Shown: positions 31,394-40,954, numbered from the stretch's first letter. The stretch: 64,000 nucleotides of DNA from Pseudomonas sp. 31-12 (GCF_003151075.1 NZ_CP029482.1:4402001-4466000); one strand, 5' to 3'. Notes: generated from the letters alone by a model not told the origin. Program-made: numbers and translations.

Positions 31394-32290
31394 CTACAAC
31401 CCACCCTCAACCCGATCCAGCCGCTCGCGCAGAAACTCAATCAACGCCTGCACCGGCCGTGAACTCTGGCGATGCTGCGGATACACCGCTGACAACGTCA
31501 GCGGCTTCGGACGAAACTCATCCAGCACCGGCACCAGCCGCCCCTCCTTCAGCGCCGAGCCGATAATGAACGTCGGCAAGTACGTAATCCCCATCCCCGC
31601 CACCGCCGCATCCTTGAGCAACTCACCGTTGTTGACCCGCATCCTGCCCGTCACGTTGACGGTCAGCGGCTTGCCCTGCCCTTCAAAACGCCATTGCACC
31701 TGACGCCCGTGGCCGTAAGGCAGGCAGTCATGGCTGTGCAAATCTTCGGGTCTGAGCGGCGTACCACGCTCGGCCAGGTAAGCCGGGCTGGCGCAGTACA
31801 CGCGTTCGATGGAGGCGATACGGCGGGCGATCAGGGTCGAATCTTCCAAAATGCCGATACGCAACGCCAGGTCGTAACCCTCGCTGAGCAAGTCCACCGG
31901 ACGATCGCTCAGGTCCACTTCCACCGTGACATCGCGATAGCGCTGCAAAAACAACGGCAGCAGACACCCCAGATGCGCCAACGCAAACGACAACGGCGCG
32001 CTCACGCGAATCGTGCCGCGCGGCTCGGTGGTCTGGCCTGCGATGCCCTGCTCCACCTGCTCGACTTCACCGAGCAGGCGTAACGCCGACTCGTAGTAAC
32101 TCTGGCCCAGCGGCGTGACATCCAGCCGTCGCGTGGAGCGGTTGAGCAAACGCACGCCCAGGCGCTCTTCAAGTTGCATCAGACGACGGCTGACGAACTG
32201 CTTGGACAGGCCCAATTGATCGGCTGCCGAGGTGAAGCTGCCGGAGTCCATGACCTGGCAAAAAATACGCATATCTTCGAACGGGTTCAT
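31394..32290 (-). CDS. LysR-family transcriptional regulator (CrgA-like subgroup)
   Basis: The 298-residue product has an N-terminal winged helix (MNPFEDMRIFCQVMDSGSFT, SKQFVSRRLMQLEERLGVRL) and a type 2 periplasmic-binding fold for the inducer. RGTIRVSAPLSFALAHLGCL is typical of the CrgA subgroup. It is divergent from the esterase gene at 32452, separated by 161 bases, so it probably controls that gene. The ATG at 32290 was taken; a TTG 24 bases upstream is possible. Confidence 0.9.
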   Translation of the reverse strand: MNPFEDMRIFCQVMDSGSFTSAADQLGLSKQFVSRRLMQLEERLGVRLLNRSTRRLDVTPLGQSYYESALRLLGEVEQVEQGIAGQTTEPRGTIRVSAPLSFALAHLGCLLPLFLQRYRDVTVEVDLSDRPVDLLSEGYDLALRIGILEDSTLIARRIASIERVYCASPAYLAERGTPLRPEDLHSHDCLPYGHGRQVQWRFEGQGKPLTVNVTGRMRVNNGELLKDAAVAGMGITYLPTFIIGSALKEGRLVPVLDEFRPKPLTLSAVYPQHRQSSRPVQALIEFLRERLDRVEGGL

Positions 32291-32451
32291 TGTCACGCCT
32301 TGGTTGACAGTCAAACACTTTATAGCCGCTTTTTCCCTTTTGGGCGACCTATTAATCTGTGTCCACGGTGTTGCTGAGGCCTGAACTACAGCGCCAGCAG
32401 CGACCTGACCTTAGGTAATCAAACTCTAATTAATTAAAAAGGATTTGCCCC

Positions 32452-33471
32452 ATGAACATCGTCAACAAAACCCTGACCGCCTCCCTCCTCGCCCTTTCCA
32501 TCGGCAACGCATTCGCCGCCGGCAGCCCGGGTGTCGAACACAACACCCAGGCCTTCCTCGAAGCCCTCGCCGCAGGGGGTGGCAAGCCGCTTGAGCAGTT
32601 GAGCCCGAAGGAGGCCCGTGCGGTGCTGACCGGTGCGCAAAACTCGGTGAAGGTTGACCTGTCGGGTGTGGACGTCAGCGACCGTGCGATCAAGGTCGAT
32701 GGGCAAACCATCAATCTGAAAATCGTTCGGCCGGCCAAGGTCAAAGGTGAATTGCCGGTGTTCATGTTCTTCCACGGTGGCGGCTGGGTGCTGGGCGATT
32801 ACCCGACTCACCAGCGTCTGATCCATGACCTGGTGGTGGGCTCCGGCGCGGTCGCGGTGTATGTCGACTACACGCCATCGCCGGAAGCGCACTACCCGAC
32901 CGCAATCAACCAGGCCTACGCCGCGACCCGTTGGGTGGCCGAGCATGGCAAGGACATCGGGGTCGATGGCAAACGCCTCGCGGTGGCCGGCAACAGCGTC
33001 GGCGGCAACATGGCGGCGGTCGTGGCGTTGATGGCCAAGGAACAGAAAACCCCGGCGCTGCGCTTCCAACTGTTGATGTGGCCGGTGACCAACGCGCAGT
33101 TCGACAGCGGCTCGTACCAGCAATTTGCCGAAGGCCACTTCCTGACCAAGGGCATGATGAACTGGTTCTGGGACAGCTACACCACGGACAAGTCCGAGCG
33201 TGCGCAGATCCATGCCTCGCCGTTGCAAGCCAGCGCCGAACAGCTCAAAGGCCTGCCCGCCGCCCTGGTGCAAACCGCCGAGTTCGACGTGTTGCGTGAC
33301 GAAGGCGAAGCCTACGCCCGCCACCTCGACGCGGCCGGTGTGCCGGTCACGGCGGTGCGCTACAACGGCATGATTCACGACTTCGGCCTGCTCAACCCGC
33401 TGAGCCAGATTCCGGAAGTCAAGGCGGCGGTTCGTCAGGCGGCATTGGAACTCAAGACTCACCTGAACTGA
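32452..33471 (+). CDS. Secreted alpha/beta hydrolase, HSL-type esterase
   Basis: The 339-residue product has a signal peptide (ASLLALSIGNAFA) and an alpha/beta hydrolase of the hormone-sensitive lipase family: oxyanion motif FFHGGGWVLG, nucleophile GNSVGGN, acid in QTAEFDVLRDEGEAYA and His in MIHDFGLLNP. It should hydrolyse small esters in the periplasm or outside the cell. An aaggat site precedes the ATG. The divergent LysR regulator probably controls it. Confidence 0.9.
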   Translation: MNIVNKTLTASLLALSIGNAFAAGSPGVEHNTQAFLEALAAGGGKPLEQLSPKEARAVLTGAQNSVKVDLSGVDVSDRAIKVDGQTINLKIVRPAKVKGELPVFMFFHGGGWVLGDYPTHQRLIHDLVVGSGAVAVYVDYTPSPEAHYPTAINQAYAATRWVAEHGKDIGVDGKRLAVAGNSVGGNMAAVVALMAKEQKTPALRFQLLMWPVTNAQFDSGSYQQFAEGHFLTKGMMNWFWDSYTTDKSERAQIHASPLQASAEQLKGLPAALVQTAEFDVLRDEGEAYARHLDAAGVPVTAVRYNGMIHDFGLLNPLSQIPEVKAAVRQAALELKTHLN

Positions 33472-33511
33472 GACCACCTCGCCTCGCCACACAGCAATGT
33501 GTGGCGTAGTT

Positions 33512-33636
33512 GCTTTCTGTGGCGAGGGAGCTTGCTCCCGCTTGAGTGCGCAGCACTCACAAAATCTGCATTGACTGCGAGAATTTTGGGGCTGCTTCGC
33601 AACCCAGCGGGAGCAAGCTCCCTCGCCACAGAAAGC
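33512..33636. repeat. REPIN with perfect 30-bp arms
   Basis: gctttctgtggcgagggagc...cgc at 33512-33541 is exactly inverted at 33607-33636, around a 65-base spacer. Confidence 0.9.
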
Positions 33637-33673
33637 TTGTCTGCAATGACCTCATACGCGCCGGAGTTCCCCC

Positions 33674-35110
33674 ATGTCCTTTATCCTCGCCCATCTGCTG
33701 TCCTGGAGTGCCCTGTTGCTGGTGATTGACGCCGTGCTCTGGCACCTCGCGCCGTTCAAGCATCGCGTCACGCGGGTTGGCGTGCGGCTTGCGTTATTCG
33801 TGATATTCAGCGCTCTGGTGATCAATGCCGGTGTGAGCCCGTTGCAGGCGCCGCTGTTGGCCGAGGATCGTGTCGCGCAACTGGGTGCCACGGCATTGGG
33901 GATTCTCTGGTGGCTGTACGCCGCGCGGGTGATCACCGAAGTCATCGGCCTGGTGCTGATGCGCCGCATCGGTCACAGCGGTCGCTTGTTGCAGGACGTC
34001 ATCGGTGCACTGGTGTTTCTGATCGCCATCGTCGCGGCAGCCGGTTACGTGCTGGAGCTTCCGGTGAAAGGTTTGCTGGCGACGTCCGGCGTCGTGGCCA
34101 TCGTCGTCGGCCTGGCGTTGCAAAGCACCTTGAGCGACGTGTTTTCCGGGATCGTGCTCAACACCACCAAGCCGTATCAGGTGGATGACTGGATCATGAT
34201 CGATGGCGTCGAAGGCAAAGTTCTCGACATCGACTGGCGCGCCACACATATGCTGACCAGCGCCGGCAGCACGGCCGTGGTACCGAACTCGGTGGCGGCC
34301 AAGGCGAAGATCGTCAATCTGAGCCGGCCGAACAACATGCACGGCGTGTCGATCAGCATTCAGGTGCCCAATCACATTCGCCCGCGCCGGGTGCTGGATG
34401 CCCTCGAGCGCACGCTTCAAGGCAGCAGCAGTTTGCTGCTAAACCCGGCGCCGAAAGCGGTGCTCAAAGAGGCAGGGGAAACCATGTCCGAATACGTGGC
34501 CAGCGGATTTATCACCGAGCTTGGCCAGAAAAGCGAAGTGCGTAATCAGCTGTTCGACCTGGCACATCGGCACCTCGAAGCGGCGGGGATTTCCCGGCAG
34601 ATCGATGGCGTGATTGAACCGACAACCCGCGCTCGGGCATTGCTCGATGAAGTGAAGGTCTTCCGTTCCTTGAGCGAGGACGAGCGTGATCAATTGGCTC
34701 AGTCGATGGTCCCGCAGCAGTACGCGGCAGGCCAGGTGGTGCTGGCATTGGGTGAAGTGCCGGACAGCCTGATGGTGATCGCCACGGGCGTCGTCAGCGC
34801 TACAGTTCCGGACGGCACCGGTCAAACCGAAGCAGGTCGCATGGGGCCGAGTGAGGTGATGGGTGAACAGAGCATCCTCACCGACACACCGTCCCAGGCC
34901 ACCTTCACCACCTTGACCTCGTGCATCATTTACCGGATCGACAAATCCCTGACCCGTAGCTGCATGGAACAACGGGTTGAAGTGGGTCGGGCGTTGAACA
35001 AGCTGCAGGCGGTACGCCAGCAGAACAGCCGGTTGGCGTTGATGGCCAAGCCGGTGCAAATCAAGAAAAGCGGCTTCCTCAGCTGGCTGCAAAAACGCCA
35101 ACAGGCCTAG
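33674..35110 (+). CDS. MscS-family mechanosensitive channel with C-terminal cyclic-nucleotide-binding domain
   Basis: The 478-residue product has about five membrane helices over residues 1-150, the MscS pore region (LLATSGVVAIVVGLALQSTL) and the beta domain (GIVLNTTKPYQVDDWIMIDG, VVPNSVAAKAKIVNLSRPNN). A cNMP-binding fold follows over about residues 325-450 (QYAAGQVVLALGEVPDSLMV, GPSEVMGEQSILTDTPSQAT). This combination is found in cAMP-gated-like MscS relatives. It is a monocistronic gene between two REPINs; a ggag site precedes the start. Confidence 0.9.
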   Translation: MSFILAHLLSWSALLLVIDAVLWHLAPFKHRVTRVGVRLALFVIFSALVINAGVSPLQAPLLAEDRVAQLGATALGILWWLYAARVITEVIGLVLMRRIGHSGRLLQDVIGALVFLIAIVAAAGYVLELPVKGLLATSGVVAIVVGLALQSTLSDVFSGIVLNTTKPYQVDDWIMIDGVEGKVLDIDWRATHMLTSAGSTAVVPNSVAAKAKIVNLSRPNNMHGVSISIQVPNHIRPRRVLDALERTLQGSSSLLLNPAPKAVLKEAGETMSEYVASGFITELGQKSEVRNQLFDLAHRHLEAAGISRQIDGVIEPTTRARALLDEVKVFRSLSEDERDQLAQSMVPQQYAAGQVVLALGEVPDSLMVIATGVVSATVPDGTGQTEAGRMGPSEVMGEQSILTDTPSQATFTTLTSCIIYRIDKSLTRSCMEQRVEVGRALNKLQAVRQQNSRLALMAKPVQIKKSGFLSWLQKRQQA

Positions 35111-35149
35111 TTTTTGTGGCTGCCTCCGAATTTTGTGCTGAAGGGCTTT

Positions 35150-35243
35150 TGTGGCGAGGGGGCTTGCCCCCGTTGGAGCGCGCAGCGGTCCCAAAAGATG
35201 GAGAGTGCTACGCACTCTAACGGGGGCAAGTCCCCTCGCCACA
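35150..35243. repeat. REPIN
   Basis: The arms tgtggcgagggggcttgccc...gtt and aacgggggcaagtcccctcg...ca flank a 44-base spacer. Confidence 0.85.
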
Positions 35244-35272
35244 GGAACTTCGCTCACCTTGAGACTGTGCAA

Positions 35273-35302
35273 AAAAATGCCCGCACAGTCGCGGGCATTT
35301 TT
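35273..35302. terminator. Bidirectional rho-independent terminator
   Basis: atgcccgc and gcgggcat form a stem with an A run on one side and a T run on the other. It lies between the convergent channel and ycaC-like genes. Confidence 0.9.
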
Positions 35303-35316
35303 ATGGATCGCCGGGC

Positions 35317-35943
35317 TTACTTCGACGTCAACACCGCGTAGCTGTTCATCAAATTGCGATAGTTCGGAATGCGCGTCGACAGCAGGTTCGCCAGGCCTTC
35401 CATGTCGTTGCGCCAGTCGCCCTGCAGCTCGCAGGCCACCGAGAACCAGTTCACCAGTTGTGCACCGGCCGCGGTCATGCGTGCCCACGCGGCTTGCTGC
35501 ACGGTTTCGTTGAAGGTGCCCGAAGCGTCGGTGACCACAAACACTTCAAAGCCTTCCGCCAGCGCCGACAGCGTCGGGAAGGTGACGCACACGTCGGTTA
35601 CCACACCGGCGATGATCAGTTGCTTGCGGCCGGTGGCTTTAACGGCCTTGACGAAATCTTCGTTGTCCCAGGCATTGATCTGGCCTGGACGCGGGATGTA
35701 CGGCGCGTCCGGGAACAGTTCCTTGAGCTCAGGCACGATCGGGCCGTTCGGGCCGCTTTCGAAACTGGTGGTGAGGATGGTCGGCAGTTTGAAGAACTTG
35801 GCCAGGTCCGCGAGGGCCAGCACATTGTTCTTGAATTCGTTCGGCGAGAAATCCTGGACCAGCGAGATCAGGCCAGTCTGGTGGTCGACCAACAGGACAA
35901 CAGCATCGTCTTTGTTCAGGCGTTTGTACGGAACGTTGCTCAT
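35317..35943 (-). CDS. Isochorismatase-family hydrolase, YcaC-like
   Basis: The 208-residue product has the cysteine hydrolase fold with Asp in AVVLLVDHQTGL, Lys in FVKAVKATGRKQLIIAG, and nucleophilic Cys in IAGVVTDVCVTFPTL with the preceding Val-Thr bulge. The sequence is close to YcaC, an octameric hydrolase of unknown natural substrate. It is last in a minus-strand operon with an amidohydrolase, a monooxygenase-like protein and a DoxX protein, suggesting joint breakdown of an unknown amide or aldehyde. A gaggag site precedes the ATG. Confidence 0.92.
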   Translation of the reverse strand: MSNVPYKRLNKDDAVVLLVDHQTGLISLVQDFSPNEFKNNVLALADLAKFFKLPTILTTSFESGPNGPIVPELKELFPDAPYIPRPGQINAWDNEDFVKAVKATGRKQLIIAGVVTDVCVTFPTLSALAEGFEVFVVTDASGTFNETVQQAAWARMTAAGAQLVNWFSVACELQGDWRNDMEGLANLLSTRIPNYRNLMNSYAVLTSK

Positions 35944-36011
35944 GTGAATCTCCTCGATGGATGGGTGTTACGCATGGCGCCGACGTGCTGGATCGGCGCT
36001 GATTGTGATCG

Positions 36012-37850
36012 TCAGAACGCGAAGCACGAGCAGCCGAACGCGCCCCAGAAACCCGCAAAATCACTGACCGGCGCGTTCGACAACCGCGCCTTTTCATGGC
36101 TGTGGGCATGCACGCCACACGGCCCGCTGCAATGGTGAACCTGCGCCTGCATCGGCGACGTCGGACGCCAATGCCCCGGCACCTTGACCACCGGCGACCA
36201 GTCCGGCAGCACCGGCACGCTGGCCGGTCCGAGTTTTTCGAAATCACCGGCGGCGTACACCACCTTGCCGCCGACCACGGTCAACACCGATTCGATCCAC
36301 TTGATCGCTTCTTCATCGACGCTGAAAAAGTCCGCACTCAAGGCCGCCAAGTCAGCCAGTTGCCCGACCTTGATCATGCCTTTCTTGCCCTGCTCGGAAG
36401 AGAACCAGGCGCTGCCGTGGGTGAACAGTTCCAGTGCCGTTTGTCGCGAAAGCCCCTCGGCGTGCAGCTCCAGGCCACCGACGGTGCGGCCGCTGACCAT
36501 CCAGTACAACGAAGTCCATGGATTGTAGCTGGACACTCGTGTGGCATCGGTGCCGGCGCCGACCGGTACGCCTTCGGCCAACATGCGCTTGATTGGCGGC
36601 GTGGCTTCGGCCGCTTTGGCGCCGTAACGCTCGACGAAATACTCGCCCTGAAACGCCATGCGATCCTGAATCGCAATCCCGCCGCCCAGCGCCCTCACCC
36701 GCTCGATGTTCTGCGGCGTGATGGTTTCGGCGTGGTCGAAAAACCACGGCAAACCGTTGAACGGAATGTCACGGTTGACCTTCTCGAACACGTCGAGCAT
36801 GCGGCTGATGGATTCGTTGTACGTGGCATGCAAACGGAACGGCCAGCGCTGCTCGACGAGGTGGCGAACCACCGGTTCCAGCTCGTCTTCCATGGTTTGC
36901 GGCAGGTCGGGACGCGGCTCGAGGAAGTCCTCGAAATCCGCCGCCGAGAACACCAGCATTTCCCCGGCGCCGTTGTGTCGCAGGTAATCGTCGCCCTGAT
37001 GCAGGGTCACGCTCGACGTCCAGTTCTTGAAGTCGGTCAGCTCTTCTTTCGGCTTCTGCGTGAACAGGTTGTAGGCGATACGAATGGTCAGTTGCTGGTC
37101 CTTGGCCAACTGCTCGATCACCTGATAATCGTCCGGATAATTCTGGAAACCACCGCCGGCATCGATGGCACTGGTCAGGCCGAGGCGGTTGAGTTCACGC
37201 ATGAACTGGCGGGTCGAGTTGACCTGATATTCCAGCGGCAACTTCGGCCCTTTGGCCAGCGTCGAGTACAGAATCATTGCGTTGGGACGTGCCACCAGCA
37301 TGCCGGTCGGCTCACCGTTGCTATCGCGCACGATCTCGCCACCCGGTGGATTCGGCGTATTGCGGGTGTAACCGGCCACGCGCAAAGCGGCGCGGTTGAG
37401 CAAGGCGCGGTCGTACAAATGCAGGACAAACACCGGGGTGTCCGGCGCGGCCTGGTTGAGCTCTTCGAGGGTCGGCATGCGCTTTTCGGCGAACTGGAAT
37501 TCGTTCCAGCCACCGACCACGCGCACCCATTGCGGCGTGGGTGTGCGATCGGCTTGATCCTTGAGCATGCGCAAGGCATCGACCACCGACGGCACGCCTT
37601 CCCAGCGCAGTTCGAGGTTGTAGTTCAAACCGCCACGGATCAGGTGCAGGTGTGAGTCGTTAAGGCCGGGAATGACGCAGCGACCCTTGAGGTCGATGAC
37701 CTGGGTGCCCGCCCCCCGCAGGGCCATGGCGTCGGCATCGGTGCCGACCGCAACGAAGCGGCCTTCGCTGATCGCCACCGCACTGGCGCGCGGGTTTTCA
37801 CGGTCAACGGTATGAAATTGGCCATTGAATAAAATCAGATCGGCGTTCAT
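36012..37850 (-). CDS. Amidohydrolase family protein (YtcJ/imidazolonepropionase-like) with Cys/His-rich C-terminal tail
   Basis: The 612-residue product has a metal-dependent hydrolase fold: GLNDSHLHLIRGGLNYNLEL carries the HxH metal site, GLPWFFDHAETITPQNIERV a further His, and VGAGTDATRVSSYNPW the conserved Asp. It ends with an unusual tail (VHHCSGPCGVHAHSHEKA and, last, FAGFWGAFGCSCFAF), about 60 residues after the normal fold. An aaggaa site precedes the ATG at 37850, which overlaps the upstream stop by ATGA. The substrate is unknown. Confidence 0.88.
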   Translation of the reverse strand: MNADLILFNGQFHTVDRENPRASAVAISEGRFVAVGTDADAMALRGAGTQVIDLKGRCVIPGLNDSHLHLIRGGLNYNLELRWEGVPSVVDALRMLKDQADRTPTPQWVRVVGGWNEFQFAEKRMPTLEELNQAAPDTPVFVLHLYDRALLNRAALRVAGYTRNTPNPPGGEIVRDSNGEPTGMLVARPNAMILYSTLAKGPKLPLEYQVNSTRQFMRELNRLGLTSAIDAGGGFQNYPDDYQVIEQLAKDQQLTIRIAYNLFTQKPKEELTDFKNWTSSVTLHQGDDYLRHNGAGEMLVFSAADFEDFLEPRPDLPQTMEDELEPVVRHLVEQRWPFRLHATYNESISRMLDVFEKVNRDIPFNGLPWFFDHAETITPQNIERVRALGGGIAIQDRMAFQGEYFVERYGAKAAEATPPIKRMLAEGVPVGAGTDATRVSSYNPWTSLYWMVSGRTVGGLELHAEGLSRQTALELFTHGSAWFSSEQGKKGMIKVGQLADLAALSADFFSVDEEAIKWIESVLTVVGGKVVYAAGDFEKLGPASVPVLPDWSPVVKVPGHWRPTSPMQAQVHHCSGPCGVHAHSHEKARLSNAPVSDFAGFWGAFGCSCFAF

Positions 37851-38440
37851 CGCGTTTCCTTGGACTGAGGGGAATGGGACAGCCACGGCGCGAACAGACG
37901 CGTCGCCATCGGCATGAACAGGTACACCACCGAAACGACGATGGTCAGCGTGATCAGGAACGTCGCGACCACGTAATTGGACAGGATGGCGTTGAGTTGC
38001 AGCAGCGGGCCCCAGAGCAGCGGCACCAGCAAGGTGTGCGGCAGAATCACCAGCAGCGTCACCACGGCCTGCTTCCAGCGCGGCGGCGGTGGCGACGCGG
38101 CGTCGGCTTGCGGTGCGAACCAGAATTCATTGACCGGGTTGACCTCGGTCTGGTCGCCATCGGCGAGCATTGGCGTGGCTTCGTTGACCAACTCCAGCCG
38201 CTGCGGCGAATCGAGCCAGCTTTGCATCGCGTCGGTGGAGCAAAAGCGCAGCACGCAGGTGTACATGTCGAGGCCGGCGTTTTTACCGCGCATCACGTCC
38301 ACGCCCAAGTGCCCTTCCTGCTGCCCGGCGATGCTGACAATGTTGCGCAACCAGGCTTCATAGGGCACTTCAAAACCGGCCTTGACCCGGTGCTTGATCA
38401 CCAGGGTCACGACTTCCTCGAAACGATTGGATTCAGGCAT
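37847..38440 (-). CDS. Antibiotic biosynthesis monooxygenase-like domain fused to two membrane helices
   Basis: The 197-residue product has an ABM-type ferredoxin-like domain over residues 1-110 (VVTLVIKHRVKAGFEVPYEA, VMRGKNAGLDMYTCVLRFCS). A Pro-rich linker and two C-terminal membrane helices follow (AVVTLLVILPHTLLVPLLWG, FLITLTIVVSVVYLFMPMAT). ABM domains may act as cofactor-free oxygenases or heme-binding modules. It overlaps the DoxX gene by 8 bases and the amidohydrolase gene by 4. Confidence 0.85.
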   Translation of the reverse strand: MPESNRFEEVVTLVIKHRVKAGFEVPYEAWLRNIVSIAGQQEGHLGVDVMRGKNAGLDMYTCVLRFCSTDAMQSWLDSPQRLELVNEATPMLADGDQTEVNPVNEFWFAPQADAASPPPPRWKQAVVTLLVILPHTLLVPLLWGPLLQLNAILSNYVVATFLITLTIVVSVVYLFMPMATRLFAPWLSHSPQSKETR

Positions 38441-38849
38441 AACGCAAAGCTCCGGCAAATCGGACATTGAGCGCCAGCCGTCCCGGCCCGGCGATAAAAA
38501 GGCTGGTGAACACAATCAACAGCAGCCAACCGAACTGCCCTTCCTCGACACTCCATTGCGCATGCACCACTAGCAGCGCGATCAGCAACACCGCCAAAAT
38601 CGGCAGGCACGCCAGACGCACCAACACCCCGGCGATGATCAGCAACGGGCACAGCACCTCGGCAAAAATCGCCAGCATCAGCGTGATGTTCGCGCCCAAG
38701 TGAAAAGGGTCTTCGATGACTTGCAGTTGAGCGCCGTAGTTAAGCAACTTCGGCAAGCCGTGCACCCAGAGCAGAAACAAACCGCCACTGACCCGCAAAA
38801 ACAGCAGTCCGAAATCCTGCGCCCGTTCATCCCATCGCGACGTATTCAT
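38433..38849 (-). CDS. DoxX-family membrane protein
   Basis: The 138-residue product has four membrane helices and the DoxX pattern (LLFLRVSGGLFLLWVHGLPK, ITLMLAIFAEVLCPLLIIAG, ALLVVHAQWSVEEGQFGWLL). It is the first gene of the operon with the ABM-like, amidohydrolase and YcaC-like genes. DoxX proteins are often linked to redox stress; the exact job here is unknown. Confidence 0.88.
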   Translation of the reverse strand: MNTSRWDERAQDFGLLFLRVSGGLFLLWVHGLPKLLNYGAQLQVIEDPFHLGANITLMLAIFAEVLCPLLIIAGVLVRLACLPILAVLLIALLVVHAQWSVEEGQFGWLLLIVFTSLFIAGPGRLALNVRFAGALRYA

Positions 38850-39027
38850 GGGCTACCTGCTCAAATGAAAAACCACCGGCAACGATGCGCCGGGACGTCT
38901 TTCGATAGTGCCGGTGTGGGTGCCGGAAAAATTGGATGTGTGTGCTCTTTTTGCCAATGAGCCGGATCTACAACCGACGAAGCTCCCACAGGGGAATCTT
39001 CATTGCTGGAAGCTTTCTGCCAGGCAC

Positions 39028-39060
39028 AAAAAACGGCCTCTACCGAGACCGTTTTTTTTT
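39028..39060. terminator. Bidirectional rho-independent terminator
   Basis: acggcctc and gagaccgt form a stem with one mismatch, flanked by an A run and a long T run. It ends the minus-strand Ig-like gene. Confidence 0.8.
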
Positions 39061-39094
39061 CGCATCAAAACCACAGGCGTGACGCTCGCCCTGC

Positions 39095-40855
39095 TCAAGG
39101 AGTGGCCCGAACGATATATTCACGGACATCAAAGGGCTGCACCGTCGCGGGATCCGGGACCTGATCCATATTGACCCTGAAGCGAATGGACAATGTGCTG
39201 CCGACAGCCAATAGCCTCAAATAGCTGTACGCAATCGTAATGCTGTGGCCATTGGTCGTAACCCAATTTCGATGAACCGAATTGCGGGCACCCGTCCATA
39301 CAATGAGATTGTGACTGCCGCCGCTGGCGTTCTCGCCTTCCAGATCCAGCCAGATCCGCTGTCCAATGGCGATATGCGGCCAGCCACCAAACGTGAGAGT
39401 CGCCCCGGCCATAACGTCTTTCAGATCCAGTTCGTCTGTACCGTTCGCCTGGGTAATCACCGGAGCAATCAGCGCGGTTGACGGGATCGCCAGCACGTTA
39501 AGGGAAAACGGTTGTGAGGTCACCGGAGGCGATGCTCCGAGTGTGTAAGTGAAGGTAATCTGGGCTTTTTTACCGACGCTAAACGCCACCAATGACTTGG
39601 GCAGCGAAATTTCCAATGGGCGAGTAGCGCCAGCGATAACCGGGTTTGTCGTGTGCGTACCCGCTGAGGGCGTACCCGAGGCGGCTGTCCACGTCACCGT
39701 AACACTGTCGCCGGCTTCCAGGTCATCCACGACAGCGGTCAAACTGTCTGTAGCCGCCAGCGGATCCAGGTTGAGATTATCGGGCGCTTCTTTGATCGAT
39801 AGGGGTCGATCCTGCAACTCCACGTTGATCGTCCATCGATTGGACTTCTCTCCATCACCGTCAACAACAATAGCCGTCAACACGTTTTGACCATCAATCA
39901 GCCCGTTCACTGGATGCTGCCAACTACCGGCAACGACATTGGCCGTGCCTTGGGGAGTTTCCCCGTTAAAGATTTCCACTTCTTCAGCTTTCGCACTGCC
40001 ATGTACCGTCGCAGTGGAGTACTTGGTATTCCCACCATTGGCAATGTCCTGACCGAGCGGATCTTTCACCGACAAGATCTTCGGTGGTTCGGGCGTTATC
40101 GATGCGGTTGTTCTGACGATGTAGTTTCGATGCGCAAACTTCTGGGCAAGGGCCTCATCCTGGCTTCCTTGCAGGCCTGCCTTTAACATCAGGGTCAGCG
40201 TGCTGCGATCCTTGAGCCCCTTCAGCCGGACAGCGGGGTAGTTTTGCGCATAGAAACCCTTGCTGAATGACTGGCCGACAACGTTGTCCGGCGGACGCCA
40301 GTACACCTCATTGAAATCGCTACCGTCGGCATTGACGCCTCTGAGACGCAACCAGAAATACTGGTCTCGGGTTTGCAGAGCCCATGAGTTTATCCGCAAG
40401 GTGAATTCAGTCAGGTCCCTGACATCAAGGGCCAAGCCTTCGCCTGAGTCCGGCGCCTGCGTAATGAAAGGTCTGGGCAAATCGTTTTGCGTGACAGGCA
40501 GCACGTACAAAATCAGCGGCTGCGAAGTCACAGGTTCCGCAGAGCCTCGCATCACGGTGTAGCTCAGCGCCACCGTCATTCCCTGATTAAAGATCACCAG
40601 CAACGCGCCGCCAATCCCGACCTCCAGCGGCCGCAACCCATCCACCGAGAAAAACGCCGAGGTATATGACCCGGCGCCCGGCGCGCCTGCCCAAGTCACG
40701 CGGACCCTGTCACCGGGTTCCATCGGGTACTCCATGACAACCCTGCAGTTGTACCTGACCTCCACTGAATCCAGTAGGCCGGGCAACCGGTTTTCCCGAA
40801 TGTACGGAGGCGGCAAGTCGGCGGTGACCAGCTCGGCAGGCTGACTATTCATCAT
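39095..40855 (-). CDS. Large repetitive beta-sandwich (Ig-like) protein, no signal peptide
   Basis: The 586-residue product consists of repeated beta-rich modules: paired segments such as VTWAGAPGAGSYTSAFFSV and VTWTAASGTPSAGTHTTNPV, each followed by PLEVGIGG or PLEISLPK, then SQPLILYVLPV or SQPFSLNVLAI, which gives at least two copies of a domain of about 180 residues. Between them lies an Ig-like domain (VHGSAKAEEVEIFNGETPQG, VLTAIVVDGDGEKSNRWTIN). No signal peptide or membrane helix is seen. Similar proteins are common in Pseudomonas, often near toxin or adhesin genes; the function is unknown. The first of two ATGs was taken; an agggaa site precedes it. Confidence 0.78.
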   Translation of the reverse strand: MMNSQPAELVTADLPPPYIRENRLPGLLDSVEVRYNCRVVMEYPMEPGDRVRVTWAGAPGAGSYTSAFFSVDGLRPLEVGIGGALLVIFNQGMTVALSYTVMRGSAEPVTSQPLILYVLPVTQNDLPRPFITQAPDSGEGLALDVRDLTEFTLRINSWALQTRDQYFWLRLRGVNADGSDFNEVYWRPPDNVVGQSFSKGFYAQNYPAVRLKGLKDRSTLTLMLKAGLQGSQDEALAQKFAHRNYIVRTTASITPEPPKILSVKDPLGQDIANGGNTKYSTATVHGSAKAEEVEIFNGETPQGTANVVAGSWQHPVNGLIDGQNVLTAIVVDGDGEKSNRWTINVELQDRPLSIKEAPDNLNLDPLAATDSLTAVVDDLEAGDSVTVTWTAASGTPSAGTHTTNPVIAGATRPLEISLPKSLVAFSVGKKAQITFTYTLGASPPVTSQPFSLNVLAIPSTALIAPVITQANGTDELDLKDVMAGATLTFGGWPHIAIGQRIWLDLEGENASGGSHNLIVWTGARNSVHRNWVTTNGHSITIAYSYLRLLAVGSTLSIRFRVNMDQVPDPATVQPFDVREYIVRATP

Positions 40856-40954
40856 TCGTTCCCTGTGCGTGATTGATCTGATTCCTTGGGCACGGGGTAT
40901 CACACACCGGATCGTGAAGAACCGCTACTGTCAGAACTTACAGGTCAAGGGCGC

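Noticed and set aside
32434..33492. A minus-strand open frame opposite the esterase gene
   Set aside because: Shadow; the plus-strand esterase has a signal peptide and full catalytic triad.
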